The notes under the pieces are model-generated. The model was not told the origin of the DNA. It ran no database searches and saw only the letters and a program-made list of their open reading frames with translations. This document shows, one piece after another, positions 32,019 through 43,659 of a DNA stretch of 64,000 nt; within the stretch, counting starts at the first letter, position 1, and each line of letters begins with the position of its first letter. Position numbers and translations under genes: made by a program. The stretch spans positions 83,315,174-83,379,173 of the forward strand of contig CM045991.1 in assembly GCA_025175895.1 (NCBI GenBank), given 5' to 3'. The DNA is from Wurfbainia villosa (Eukaryota > Streptophyta > Magnoliopsida > Zingiberales > Zingiberaceae).

Positions 32019-33811
32019 CTTTATACCTCACGATCTTCTACCGTATGTCCTATCCTTCTCGTGGATGACGTGTGGACGAAGATCCTCCACGAGTAGAAGC
32101 CTTCTAGATCGCTTTCTTCTCTACCTTGTCCGCTGCGAAAAAAGAGAAGAAACAACAAATACCTTCCTATCTAGAACCGGCCACCAAATTAGGGAATTTG
32201 GTGCAACCGCCGACCAAGGAACAATTGGATGATGCGCCGGCCAACTTCAAGAAGTGTTGCCGCCGGCCACTCTAGGATGAAGGGAGGAAGATGAATGCCG
32301 GCCACCTATGGAAGGAGAACCGTCGGCCAAGGAAGAAGGGAGAGGGCTCTAGGATGGGTGCCGGCCAAGTGTTGATGGAAGGAAGATGGGCGCCGGCCAA
32401 CTTCAACTAGAAGGAAGAGTTGCCGCCCACTTATTTTGCTCCAAAACCCTAGCCGCCCAAAAACCCTAGCCGCCCACTTTTTGGATGAGCCAAAACCCTA
32501 ATTCTTCAATCTTATCTTGCCGCCAAACCTAAGCCTCTATTTATAGAATTAGGCTTAAGCCTCCTTTAATCTCCACCGTCGGATCTAGGGATTTAATCTC
32601 CACCGTCGGATCTAGGGTTTTATCCCAACCGTTGGATCTAGGGTTTCATCCCAACCGTCGGATCTAAGATTTCATCCCAACCGTCGGATCTAGGGTTTCA
32701 TCCCAACCGTCGGATCTAGGGTTTTATCCCAACCGTCGGATCTAGGGATTTAATCCTAACCGTCGATTCTAGGGTTTCATCCTAACCATCGGATCTTAGG
32801 GATTTAATCCCAACCGTTGGTTCTAGGGTTTCATCATAACCATCGGATCTAGGGATTTAATCCTAACCGTTGGTTCTAGGTTTTGTTTTACATTCTTGGA
32901 TCTAGACTTCACAAGGATTATATTAGGCTACGATAGGGACCATAAGGAGGAGTTGGGTCTTGGCCACCACGATGGATCTAACCACACAAACTTGATCCAT
33001 CAATGATGTTCCATTCCACTAGAGGATCATCATTGAACTACCTCACCAACCCCCATAAATTAATATGGGCTCCATATATTATTTGTACATTAATTCTCCT
33101 GTTTAAGATATCGAATGTCCACAATTAATTGACATCACCATCAATTAATTAACATCTAATTCCTTGAGTAGTACCACTCAACCTTATCATCATGTTGACT
33201 AAGTCAACCAGCTGGGTTTACATGATGAACCTTATGAGCTCCTCAAAGGGACATCATCAACCTAATATATAGGACACTGTTTCCTCCTATAATCAACGTC
33301 ACACCATGTAAATAATATTATTTCCAAACTTACCGGGCATATTGATTTAATCCATCTAAATCTCACCCTATGGTAAATCAAAGAAATAAATACTAAGTAC
33401 ATGTGCCCGTTATTATATCGGGATTAAGAGCATGTAACATAATATCCGAGGTCCGATTCAATTATGTAGTCAGCATTAAATTGAATCACCTCTATGTCGG
33501 TCCTGCTCAATACACCTAAGTGTACTAGTGTAACTCTATGTTCAAGACAAAACAATACCAAGCTACACTACAACCATGCCAATGGTTTGTCCAAAACCAT
33601 CTTGGTTGTGAGCCTCTACTTATATTTTACAAGGGACTGATAACATGATCTTCTGTGCCACACCAAGCACCATGTTATCTACAATGTAAAATATTAGACA
33701 ATAGGCACACATATAATAAATATATAAAGTGCAAACAATGATCATGTGATTCTTATTTCAAAATAAAATGTTCATACAAAAGGATCTAGGCTTTCAGTAT
33801 ACATTCCAACA
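32019..33811 (-). repeat. 5' LTR of N, main piece
   Basis: Matches 15940-17739 of the 3' LTR closely, including the 27-bp array (32576-32880), up to the LTR start CCAACA at 33806-33811. Next to it, at 33812-33816, is ATAGG, the N target duplication. The stretch 33090-33150 has small differences from the 3' LTR. Confidence 0.92.
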
Positions 33812-33816
33812 ATAGG

Positions 33817-34790
33817 AAATCAAATATTTATTGTGTTGATTTATCCTATGCTTCTAACATTTCCCCTAAGTGTCTTATGACAAAAGAAGAAGAAAGTTGG
33901 TTATGGTATAGGAGGCTTGGGCACATCAACATGAAAAATATTGCCAAGATAGCTAAGATGGAGTTAGTATCTCAAGGACAAGATGTGTGATGCATGCCAA
34001 GAAGGGAAACAATCAAAGTCATCACACAATGGTAAAAATTTAATTAGTACTTCCTTACCATTAGAGCTTATTCATTTAGATTTATTTGATTGTCATAGTA
34101 CTCCTTCTTTGAATGGTATAAAATATTACTTAGTTATAGTAGATGCTTTTTCTATATATACTTGGGTGTATTTTATGAAACATAAGGACAATGCCCTAGA
34201 AATAATCATAGACTTTAGCAAAAGAGTAGAGAATGAAAGAAATCTCAAAATCAATCGGATCCGTAGTGATCATGATGGAGAATTTAAGAATTCTAATTTC
34301 TCCAAATTTTGCTTAGAACAAGGGTACAAGCATGAGTTTTTTTGTACTAGAACACCTCAATAAAATGGGGTGGTGGAAAGGAGAAATTGTGTCCTACAAG
34401 AAGCGGCTAGGACTATGCTTAATGCATATTCATTACCTAGCTACTTGTGAGCGGAAGCGGTTAATACCGCTTGATATATCCAAAATAGAGTTCAAACCCA
34501 TAGACTTTTAGGTAAAACTCCATTTGAATTATGGAATGGTACAATTCCAACAATTCATTACTTTAGAGTCTTTGGATGCAAACCTTATATCTTAAACACC
34601 AAAGACAATTTAGGAAAATTTGAGTCCAAAGCGGATGAGGGAATCCTAGTTGGATACTCATCCACTAGTAAAGGGTATATAGTCTACAACAAAAGGACCC
34701 AAATAGTTGAGGAGTCTTCAAATGTTCAATTTGATGAGACCTCTACCACTTACCCTAGGAAATCTCCCATTGATAATGATATCAATGGAA
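33817..34790 (+). pseudogene. A integrase, with stops
   Basis: Continuation of element A pol after N. GAG-pre-integrase WLWYRRLGHINMKNIAK (about 33895) gives the His part of the zinc domain. A shift near 33985 precedes MCDACQEGKQSKSSHNGKN with the Cys pair. The DDE core follows: ELIHLDLFDCHSTP, IVDAFSIYTWVYFMKHK and RSDHDGEFKN, where a Gly is Asp. After RTPQ a TAA replaces a Gln codon, then more stops at Trp-like codons (about 34448, 34472). The C-terminal stretch FRVFGCKPYILNTKDNLGKF and LVGYSSTSKGYIVYNKRTQ is readable to about 34710. Confidence 0.8.
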
Positions 34791-36050
34791 AAAATCAAGA
34801 TATTACCCAAAATTTGCAAAATTTGACCTTAAGGGGTAATAATCAAGGAGGAGGATTAGTGAGTAATAATCAAGGGGGAGCAAGAGGAGATTCGGATGAT
34901 GAAAGGAGAATTGAGGATAATCAAGATCAAAATCAATTTAATACACCTCCTAGAACATTAAGAATTAATCAAAATTATCCTCTTGACCAAGTTGTAGGAG
35001 AATTATCTCAAGGTGTTAGAACTAGTTCCTTCCATAGAGCTCCCTCTAGCCAAATAACTATTATCTCCCAAATTGAGCCCAAATCAATCAATGATGCATT
35101 ACTTGATCCGGATTGGATCTTAGCAATGCAAGATGAATTAACTCAATTTGAAAGGAGTCAAGTATGAGAGCTAGTTCCTAGACCCAATGATAGCACCATT
35201 GTAACTACAAGATGAGTCTTTAGGAATAAATTAGATGATCAAGGTAATATAACTAGAAATAAGGCAAGGTTAGTTGCAAGGGGCTTCAATCAAGTTGAAG
35301 GACTTGATTATGATGAAACCTAAGCCCCGGTTGCTAGGTTAGAGTCCATTAGAATCCTATTAGGATATGTCTCTTACATGAGTTTTAAACTCCGTCAAAT
35401 GGATGTAAAATCGGCATTCCTAAATGAGTTCATTAAGGAAGAGGTATATGTAGAACAACCTTCTGGGTTTGAAAATATAGATTATCCAAACCATGTATAC
35501 AAGCTTAGAAAAGCTTTATACGGGTTAAAACAATCTCTCCGGGCTTGGTATGAAAGATTGTCATCTTTTTTAGTGTCTAAGGGGTTTAGAAGGGGTCAAG
35601 TAGATTAAACTCTCTTTATTAAATCAAAGTATAAGGATATCTTTGTGGCCCAAGTACATGTAGATGACATTATTTTTGGGTCAACAAATGATGGACTCCT
35701 TCAAGATTTCATCAAAAATATAGAGAATGAATTTGAAATGAGTTTAGTTGGCAAATTAAAATTCTTCTTAGGATTACAAGTCAAACAAACTAATGAAGGA
35801 ACTTATGTATACCAAACCAAATATGCCAAAGAAATGATTAAAAAATTTGGTTTGGAAAATGCTAAGGTAGTTTCAACTCCTATGGCAACCAATACAAAAA
35901 TAGATAATGATCATAAAGGAAAATCAATTGACCTTAAGCTTTATAGGAGCATGATTGGTAGTCTTTTATACTTAACCGCTAGTAGACTTGACATTTTATT
36001 TGCGGTAGGTATGTGTGCAAGATACCAATCTTGTGCCAAAGAGTCCCATT
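34791..36050 (+). pseudogene. A reverse transcriptase, with stops
   Basis: An acidic Asn/Gln-rich linker (34814-35167) precedes RT. RT blocks in order: ALLDPDWILAMQDEL, FRNKLDDQGNITRNKARLVA near 35230, QMDVKSAFLNEFIKEEVYVE near 35397 (first catalytic Asp), YGLKQSLRAWYERLSSFL, then HVDDIIFGSTND near 35655 as the catalytic motif, with His where Tyr is usual, and KFFLGLQVKQTNEGTYVYQTK. Stops at 35165, 35213, 35321 and 35606 interrupt it, several where the family has Trp or Gln. The homologue in Y is 5382-6403. Confidence 0.82.
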
Positions 36051-36606
36051 TAGTGGTCGTTAAGAGAATTTTAAGATATATCAAAGGCACATTAAATGTA
36101 GGACTTTGGTACCCTAGGATAAAATATTTTGATTTGGTTGGGTACACCGATTATGACTATGTCGGTTGCAAGTTGGATAGGAAGAGTACTAGTGGTGGAT
36201 ACCAATTTCTTGGATCCTCCCTAGTTAGTTAGAGTAGTAGAAAGCAGCCTTGTGTTGCTTTGTCCACCACCGAAGCCGAATATGTGGCTAAGGGTGGTTG
36301 TGTGACTCAATTACTTTGGATGAGACACACTCTAGAGGACTATGAGCTACACTACTCCAATGTCAAGGTCTATTGTGATAATGTGAGTACCATAAATTTG
36401 ACCAAAAATTTGGTACATCACTTTAGGACTAAGCACATTGAAGTGAAGCACAACATCACTTCATTAGAGATCATGTGGCTAAGGGGGACATTGAACTCAA
36501 TTACATAGAATCCAAGTCCAACCTGGCCGACATATTCACCAAGGCTCTCCCTGAAGCGGATTATTCATCACTTAGGAGAGAACTTGGAATGTGCTTAGTA
36601 GAATAG
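36051..36606 (+). pseudogene. A RNase H and end of pol
   Basis: GYTDYDYVGCKLDRKSTSGG near 36138 (first acidic residues), a TAG near 36230, then STTEAEYVAKGGCVTQLLWM and VYCDNVSTINLTKN with the catalytic Asp, KHIEVKHN, and the C-terminus IFTKALPEADYSSLRRELGM ending at TAG 36604-36606. A frame change occurs near 36470. Confidence 0.8.
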
Positions 36607-36852
36607 AGGTCTAGGTTTGCATGATCCTATAGAAAATCTAGGACTATACCTCTAAGCATCTCACAAAATAACCTAAGAAATCATGATTTTTGTATTGAGC
36701 CACTTAGACAACATGTGAGATGTTAAGAAGATGCATTTGGTTCATAATGATTATTATGATGCATTACTATGAACCAAAATGTCATCAAGAGACATTAATC
36801 CTTAATTGGACCAATCATTGGGAAGACTTATGTACAATTGATGTGCATATAG
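36607..36852 (+). other. A non-coding region after pol, left piece
   Basis: AT-rich, without domain-bearing ORFs. It is cut at 36852 by element C, whose TATAG duplication is 36848-36852. It continues at 47989. No envelope-like gene is present. Confidence 0.7.
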
Positions 36853-38733
36853 TGATGGTAGGAAACTTCGCTTCCCACTTCAACTCGGTCGCTTGTTCAT
36901 GGCGATCCCATCGACGTCCCCGGATTAAAAAAATTTAATCCTAGACAAAAGGGATCACCCAATCAACCGTTTTATCGTCGTGCTATTCGATTAGAGTGGT
37001 CACTTGAACAAACTTATTGTTCAAGCCACCAACCTCTATTCTACGAATAGCCACGGAATATACGATGTACGGATCGCCGACTTTTGTGTTTATGTTCGGG
37101 GCCTAAGTTATATTAGCCACAAAATAGAATATATCATGCATATATAATTGAGAAACAATTATAAACATGTTACATAAGAAAATAGACAAGTATTATACCT
37201 CTCAATCTTCTATCGTATGTCCTTCCTCCTTTTGGACATCGTGTGGGCGACGATCTACCAAAAGTCGAAGCTCCTAGATCACCAATCTTCCTTCCTTGCT
37301 CGCTCCGAACAAGAGGAAGAATAAGAAACAAGGCACTTCTTCTTCTTTCAACCAACCACCAAGCTCCAAGCTTGGTGCTTGTCGCCGGCCAAGAAGGAGA
37401 AGATGAATAAGATGGAAACTGGCCAAGACTCCAAGGGAAGACCCTAAGTCTTATTTCCACCGGACAAGGAAAAGGGGATGAAGGAGTTTGGACGCCGGCC
37501 AAGGGAGGAAAAGCTGGTTTTGGGCGCCGGCCACCAAGGAAGAAGAAGAAAAAGAAAAACTTTCCTTATTTGGTGCCGCCTACACCCCAAACACTAATCC
37601 CCAAAGCTTGCCGCCCCTTACCCTAATCATATCTCTATTAGAATTCTTCTTGCCTCCCACCCCATGCTCTCCTTTTATAGAGTTAGGGATATGCCTTGTT
37701 TTAATCTCCACCATTGGTTCTAGGGATTTAATCTCAACCGTCGGATCTAGAGATTTAATCTCAATCATCAGATCTAGAGATTTAATCTCTACCTTTGGAT
37801 CTAGAGTTTTGTTTTCAATCATTGGATCTAGATTTCATGAGGTATTAATAGGCTACAATAGGGACCATGAGGAGGAGTTGGATCTTGGCCACCCAATGGA
37901 TCAAGCCCACATAAAGTCCAATCCATTAATGATAATCCAATCCACTAAAGGATTATCATTGATCTACCTCACCAACCCCCATAAGTTAATATGAGCTCCA
38001 TATATTATTTGTACATTTTCTCCCCGTGTTTAAGATCTCGAATGTCCATTGATTAATTAATTTACTGACCATTAATTAATCAACATATAACTCCATGAGT
38101 AGTACTACTCAACCTTTTCATCATGCCGGACCAAGTCCACCTACAGGGTTTACATGATGAACCTTATGAGCTCCTCAAGGGGACATTATCATCCTAATAT
38201 ATATGACACGGTTTCCTCCTATAATCAATGACACACCATATAAATAATATTATTTCCCAACTTACCGAGCCTATCGATTTAATCTATAAATCTCACCCAT
38301 TGGTAAATCAAAGAAATGAATACTAAGTATATGTGCCCGTTATTATATCGGGATTAAGAGTATGTACAATATAATATCTGAGGTCCGATTCGATTATGTA
38401 GTCAGCAATAAATCGAATCACCTCTAAGTCGGTCATGCTCAATACACACAAAGTGTACTAGTGTGACTCTATGGTCAAGACAAACCAATACCAAATCACA
38501 CTACAACCATACCAATAGTTTGTCCAAAGCCATCTCGGTTGTGAGCCTATACTTATACTTTACAATGAGCCGATAACATGATCTCCCGTGTGACACCACA
38601 CACCATGTTATCTACAATGTAATGTATTAGACAATATGCATCACCATAAATATGCAAACAATGATCATGTGATTCTTATTTCAAAATAAAGATGTTCATA
38701 CAAAAGATAGACTTTTCAGTATATATCCCAATA
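36853..38733 (-). repeat. 3' LTR of element C
   Basis: It begins TGATGGTAGG on the plus strand where the other LTR has TGAAGGTAGG, and ends CCCAATA where the other has CCCAACA. Five 27-bp units lie at about 37705-37830 and a minus-strand TATAAAA at 37673-37679. Plus-strand ORF 37488-37994 only translates the repeats. Confidence 0.9.
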
Positions 38734-39105
38734 ATCTCCCACTTATACTAAAAGACTATGTTGTCCTCAAACTGTCATACATCTAATTCCCATTCCCTCC
38801 ACATGCCTATCAAAAGCTCTCGCCGGAAGGGCCTTAGTGAAAGGATCTGCCAGGTTATCCTCCGATGCAATCTTGGCCACAACAACTTCTCCTCTCTTTA
38901 CGATTTCTCGTATCATGTGGTACTTGTGCTCTATGTGTTTACTTGCCTTATGGGCTTGTGGTTCCTTCGAGTTTGTAACTGCACCACTATTATCACAATA
39001 AATTGTGATAGTTTTGGGCAAACCAGGAATCACATCCAAGTCCATCAGGAAGTTCCTGAGCCACACAACTTCTTTGGCCACCTCAGAGGCCGCCACATAC
39101 TCAGC
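38734..39105 (-). pseudogene. C RNase H, C-terminal part of pol
   Basis: After the polypurine tract (38734-38746), frame 39096-38767 holds EVAKEVVWLRNFLMDLDVIP, IYCDNSGAVTNSKEP with the catalytic Asp, HKYHMIREIVKRGE and ADPFTKALPARAFDRHVEGM. It ends near 38767. It is cut at 39105 by S1. The other part of the domain is at 40169-40311. Confidence 0.82.
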
Positions 39106-40168
39106 TGTTGGATCGAGAAGCGTCGCTAGAGGGGGGGGGTGAATAGCGAGCGTAAATCTTTTCGTTTGATTGGTCGATACACGATTAAGTGCACCAGAAA
39201 ATAAAGAGACATGTTTATTTTACTTGGTTCACAACCCAATGGTTGCTACTCCATGGCCCTATCAGTCCTAGACTGCGTACGGAGGGCAAAGCACTATAAC
39301 GTCTCCTCCTCGTTGGAGGTAGGAGACAACGATCACAAAACCAAAATTACGAGGATGAGGAAACAAGCCTACCTCACCTCATTACGAATAAAAACAAAGA
39401 ATACACTATCAAAATATATTACTTGATTCTGCTGTTGACGAAGAAGATCGGAACTTGTTGTAGCATCGGCATTATGACGGTGTTGAAGCTTTGGCGTTGT
39501 AGGAGCACTTGAGAATAAACTTGATGATATTTGGAGTTGGAATCCTCCCCTCCTTTTATAGAGTTTGGTGCTTGAATATGTCTCCTCAGAATTTGGAACA
39601 GATCATGAAGTTGTACAAATTTTATCGCGAAGTGGCCACGTCAAACATTATCCGTTTTGACCTAGCGCAAGGGCTGATTCGTCGCCATCAGTCGACTGAT
39701 GCCTCCCATCACCGATCGATGAGCATCACGATCGCTTCAATATCCAGCTGATCACACCGCCACTCCCCTGCAGTAAGAGGTTAGCTCGAAAAATGATAAA
39801 TGTGACGGTTTCTAACCGTCCGATCTCAACCTAGACCTTCCACAGGAAGTCTTAGTCGGATCTCCGCCTATGGTCATCCCCGTACAGAGGACACGACCTT
39901 ACCATCTCTCACTCACACGAGCTTACCTCGATACTTATTGTGTCACTTTCACTTCCGGCCTTCCACTCGATTCCTTCGGCTCCCTCCGAAGTCACTCGAG
40001 TGTCGCCCGACCACTGCGGCTTCGTCCGGGTGTCGCTAGCCTTCAGCTCCAGCTTTAGTACTTTTCTGCACACTCGATTTAGCTCGTGAGATAACGATGT
40101 AAACTTAACTTTGTGTCTTTTCCATAATCAAAACACAGGTTCGATTATCTAGTGCCCCTGCACCAACA
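39106..40168 (-). mobile_element. S1, solo LTR of a B-like Sirevirus-like family
   Basis: 1,063 bp, starting TGTTGGATCGAGAAGCG and ending CTGCACCAACA, with TSD TCAGC at 39101-39105 and 40169-40173. It aligns along its length with the B LTR: U5 box with a nine-G run (near 39130), TATAAAA on the minus strand near 39553-39559, and a perfect CAGTCGACTG near 39691. There is no internal region, so it is a solo LTR left by recombination between two LTRs. Confidence 0.88.
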
Positions 40169-41301
40169 TCAGCTTCCATGGTAGAGTTCGCCACACATTT
40201 CTGCTTGACACTCCTCCATACAATGGCTCCACCTCCCAAAGTAAACACAAAACCTGAGGTAGACTTACTGTTATCCCTGTCTGATTGGAAGTCAGAATCT
40301 GTGTAACCCACAGGGAGTAATTGGTTTGCCTAGTAAACTAGCATATAATCCCTAGTCCTTCTCAAGTACTTCAATATATGCTTTACCGTAGTTTAATGTC
40401 AATGTCCTGGATTACTCTGATATCTTCTGACCATACCCACGGCAAAGCAGATATCTGGTCTCGTACATAGCATCACATACATGAGGCTTCCTACCGCCGA
40501 AGCATAAGGAACCACCTTCATCTCCTCTATCTCCTCAGATGTTCTAGGACACATCTCCTTAGATAAAGGAACTCCATGCCTGAAAGGTAGAAAACCTTTC
40601 TTGGAGTTTTGCATGCTAAAACGATCCATAATTATGTCTATGTATGAAGCTTGAGATAAGCACAACATTCTTTTCCTACGATCCCTTATAACCTTGATCC
40701 CAAGGATGTGTCCCACTTCTCCCAAGTCCTTCATATCAAACTGTTTGGACAACCATACCCTTACGTCCGATAACACCTTGACATTGTTGCCAATTAACAA
40801 AATGTCATCTACGTATAGTACAAGAAATACCACTACGTTTTCGTCACATCTCTTGTATACACAAGACTCATCCAGACTTTGAATAAATCCATAAGACTGA
40901 ATTACCTCATCAAAGCGAATGTTCCAAGACCTCGAAGCTTGCTTCAATCCATAAATGGACCGATTAAGCTTACACACAAGATACTCTTTGCCCTTTGCAA
41001 TGAATCCCTCTGGTTGCTTCATATAAATGTTTTCCTCAAGACTTCCATTAAGGAAAGCTGTCTTGACATCCATCTGCCACACCTTATAATCCATATGAGC
41101 TACAATGCATAAGAGAATCTGGATAGACTTAAGCATGACCACCAGCGAAAAGGTCTCCTCATAATCGATATCCTCTTTCTGAGTATACCCCTTCGCAACA
41201 AGCCTCGCTTTGAAGGTCTCAACCTTTCCGTCTATTCCTCTCTTTCTTTTGTAGATCCACTTGCATCCAATGGTTTTTATACCATCGGGTGGTTCTACTA
41301 G
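40169..41301 (-). pseudogene. C reverse transcriptase and RNase H start
   Basis: RT frame open from about 41301 to 40399: LVEPPDGIKTIGCKWIYKRK, KARLVAKGYTQKEDIDYEE, QMDVKTAFLNGSLEENIYM, YGLKQASRSWNIRFDEV, catalytic VFLVLYVDDILLIGNN near 40805 and GHILGIKVIRDRRK. Residues upstream of 41301 in the long ORF belong to S2, not to pol. A break near 40399-40311 precedes GYTDSDFQSDRDNSKSTSG (40311-40180), which is then cut by S1. RT itself looks nearly intact. Confidence 0.85.
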
Positions 41302-42670
41302 TGTTGGATCGAAAGTGTCGCTAGAGGGGGGGGGTGAATAGCGATACGGTGTCGTTAAAAAAACTTTTGCAATAAGTAAAAAGCAAGTAGAGAGTGCACA
41401 GCGGAAATATAAAGTAGACAAGATATTTTTACGTGGTTCACAATCTTTCGATTGCTAATCCACGGCCCTAGTGATCCTTGATCACGTACGGAGGGCAATT
41501 CACTAAAACCACTCCTCCTCGTTGGAGGTAGAAGCAACGATTACAAAAAGAAATCAAGGCAAAGGGACACTCCCCCTTTCCTTGTTACGATTAAAGCACA
41601 AAGACAATTTAAAGAAGTAGAACTCAAATAAATATACCGACAACTCTTATAAGTAGAAGATGTAGCTTTCGTTGTCGGCGGCACTTCGTCGTAGCAAATG
41701 TGAGTAGTAGTAGTAGCGTTACGGTAGTGTGTTGAGAGCTCTTGATTTCTTGTAATTTGCTTGGAGTGAACATGTCTATTTATGGATATTGATCTATGAA
41801 TTTAGACATAGGTAGTGTCCAAGGTGAGGTTCTTATCCCAACTCAAGGATGAGGTGTTTCATCCAACCACCTTGTGCCACCTCCAACCTTCTTGTGCGCC
41901 AACTCAAGGATGAGGTGTTTCATCCAACCACCTTGTGCCACCTCCAACCTCCTTGGGCGCCAACTTTAGGATGAGGTGTTTCATCCAACCACCTTGTGCC
42001 ACCTCCAACCTCCTTGGGCGCCAACTTGAGGATGAGGTGTTTCATCCAACCACCTTGTGCCACCTCCAACCTCCTTGGGCGCCAACTTGTTGGAGCCATT
42101 CAACTTGTGCCACATCATGGGAGCCAACCATCTTGTGCCAACTCACCTTATTTTGGGCGTCCACCACAAGGAAGCTTGGTGATGGTTTGGATGTCCACCT
42201 TGATGCCACATCACCCTTTGTACCAAAACACGAGTTAAGTCCAAATTCACCCCCTTGAAATTCGAGCTCTTCTCGAGGCTGGAACTTGACTAGCAGTTGA
42301 CTGTAGTCAAAGGGTTTTGGACTGCAGTACAAGTTAGCTTAAAATATAAAGTACGATGGTTCTAACCATCTGATCTCGACCTAGACCTTCCATTGGAGGT
42401 ATTGGGTCGGATCTACGCAACGACCTTGCCGCTTTCACACGAGCTTACCTTGTAGCCTCGCTTCGGTCTTCACCCGAGTACCTCGGCTTCCTCGTCCCTC
42501 TGGCGTTGCCCGACCACCTCGGTTCCCCACCGGTGTCCAGAACCTTCCGCTCAACTTTAGCATTTCTGCACACTTAATTGAGCTCGTAAGATAACAAATA
42601 TACCCTTAACTATTGAGCCTTTTGCCATAATCAAAATACCGGTTCGACTTTGGTGCCCACTGCACCAACA
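41302..42670 (-). mobile_element. S2, solo LTR with 61-bp repeats
   Basis: 1,369 bp, TGTTGGATCGAAAGTG...CTGCACCAACA, with TSD ACTAG at 41297-41301 and 42671-42675. Its ends match B and S1 (U5 box with a G run near 41330), but the centre has a four-fold 61-bp repeat. Element N has the same site without the insertion (19217-19237), which confirms S2 is a later arrival. There is no internal region. Confidence 0.88.
41840..42090. repeat. 61-bp tandem repeat, 4 copies
   Basis: The AGGATGAGGTGTTTCATCCA core starts at 41846, 41907, 41968 and 42029, a regular 61-bp period. The core contains an inverted repeat (GGATGA...TCATCC). Copies three and four are nearly identical. Proline-rich ORFs here are just translations of the repeat. 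Confidence 0.92.
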
Positions 42671-43659
42671 ACTAGCTCCCAGACCTGATTCGAATCCATA
42701 GATTAAATCTCAGTATTCATTGCACTTTGCCAAGATACTACATCTTTATCTTGGATTGCCTCATCATATGTCCAGGGATCATGTTCATGTTCACCAGAGA
42801 CCAAATCAGAAGATTCTCCCAAGAACATGAATCTATCAGGCTGTCTCACAACCCTCCCACGACGATGAGGTATTACCTGTGTATCCTCTGTGACACGCGG
42901 TGCAGTGACTTGTGGTATATCCTCTTGTACCGGTGGTACTGAAGAAGTGACTTCCCCTTTCAATTCCTCCAGAATAATCTTACTCATGAGCTTGTGGTTC
43001 ATCGCATAGTCTTCCTCTAGAAATCTGACATTCGTGCTAACGATCACCCTCTGATCTCTAGTACTATAAAACAAACCATCTTTCGTTCCTCTAGGATAGC
43101 CAACGAACATGCGCACTTCTGTACGAGATTCCAACTTACCAGCATCTACCTTCAGCACATGTGCTGGACTCCCCCAAATCCGAATATGTCTTAGACTAGG
43201 CTTTCGCCCAGTCCACAATTCTGTGGGAGTAGAAGGCACTGATTTAGATGGAACCAAGTTCAGAATGTACACTGCCATATCTAGAGCATATCCCCAGAAC
43301 GAATCTGACAACTCAGAATAACTCATCATCGATCTAACCATCTCCATAAGAGTCCTATTCCTTTGCTCTGCTACACCATTCTGCTGGGGTGTGCTAGGTG
43401 CAGACAATTGGGATTGAATCCCAGCCTCTGATAAGTAATTCCTAAACTCTCCCAAGAGGTACTCACCACCACGATCAGATCGTAGTATCTTGATACTTTT
43501 ACCTTGACGTTTCTCCACATCATCCTTGAATTCTTTGAACTTGTCAAAACATTCAGACTTGCGGCGCATCAGGTAAATGTATCCATATCTCGAATAATCG
43601 TCTATAAATGAGACGAAATACTCAAAACCACCTCTATCTTGATAGACATAGGACCACAC
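42671..43659 (-). pseudogene. C integrase core and C-terminal region
   Basis: Frame 43659-42703 (318 residues) covers most of integrase. FIDDYSRYGYIYLMRRKSE holds the second Asp, KILRSDRGGEYL the catalytic Glu, and TPQQNGVAEQRNRTLMEMVR and FWGYALDMAVYILN follow. The C-terminal blocks ELWTGRKPSLRHIRIWG and VRMFVGYPRGTKDG and the acidic linker end at a stop near 42703. The first Asp (HSD) is in the preceding frame, so a frameshift near 43640 separates them. S2 interrupts just after the end. Confidence 0.85.

Larger units (their letters stand above)
15612..33811 (-). mobile_element. Element N, long-LTR copia retrotransposon
   Basis: Minus-strand element with TSD ATAGG at 15607-15611 and 33812-33816. 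The 3' LTR is 15612-17739. The 5' LTR is split by element F into 22575-22906 and 32019-33811. Internal region 17740-22574 (4.8 kb): primer site, leader, gag, protease remnant, integrase, RT, RNase H. Without F it is about 9.1 kb. It is the same group as element C. The LTRs of N (about 2.12 kb each once F is discounted) are very similar to each other, suggesting a rather recent insertion. It sits in the protease/integrase junction of A, in antisense. Confidence 0.92.

Noticed and set aside
31265..32232. Plus ORFs with Pro/Arg-rich sequence near 31.3-32.2 kb
   Set aside because: They span GC-rich LTR leader of F and the N LTR across an insertion junction. No domain.
37488..37994. Plus-strand ORFs with repeated SRDLIST-like units (also 46715-47194 and the minus-strand shadows)
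   Set aside because: They are translations of the 27-bp LTR repeats, whose length is a multiple of three. Not a protein.
41302..41421. Upstream part of the 41421-40399 minus ORF
   Set aside because: The first 40 or so residues come from the S2 solo LTR. Real RT homology begins at 41301.
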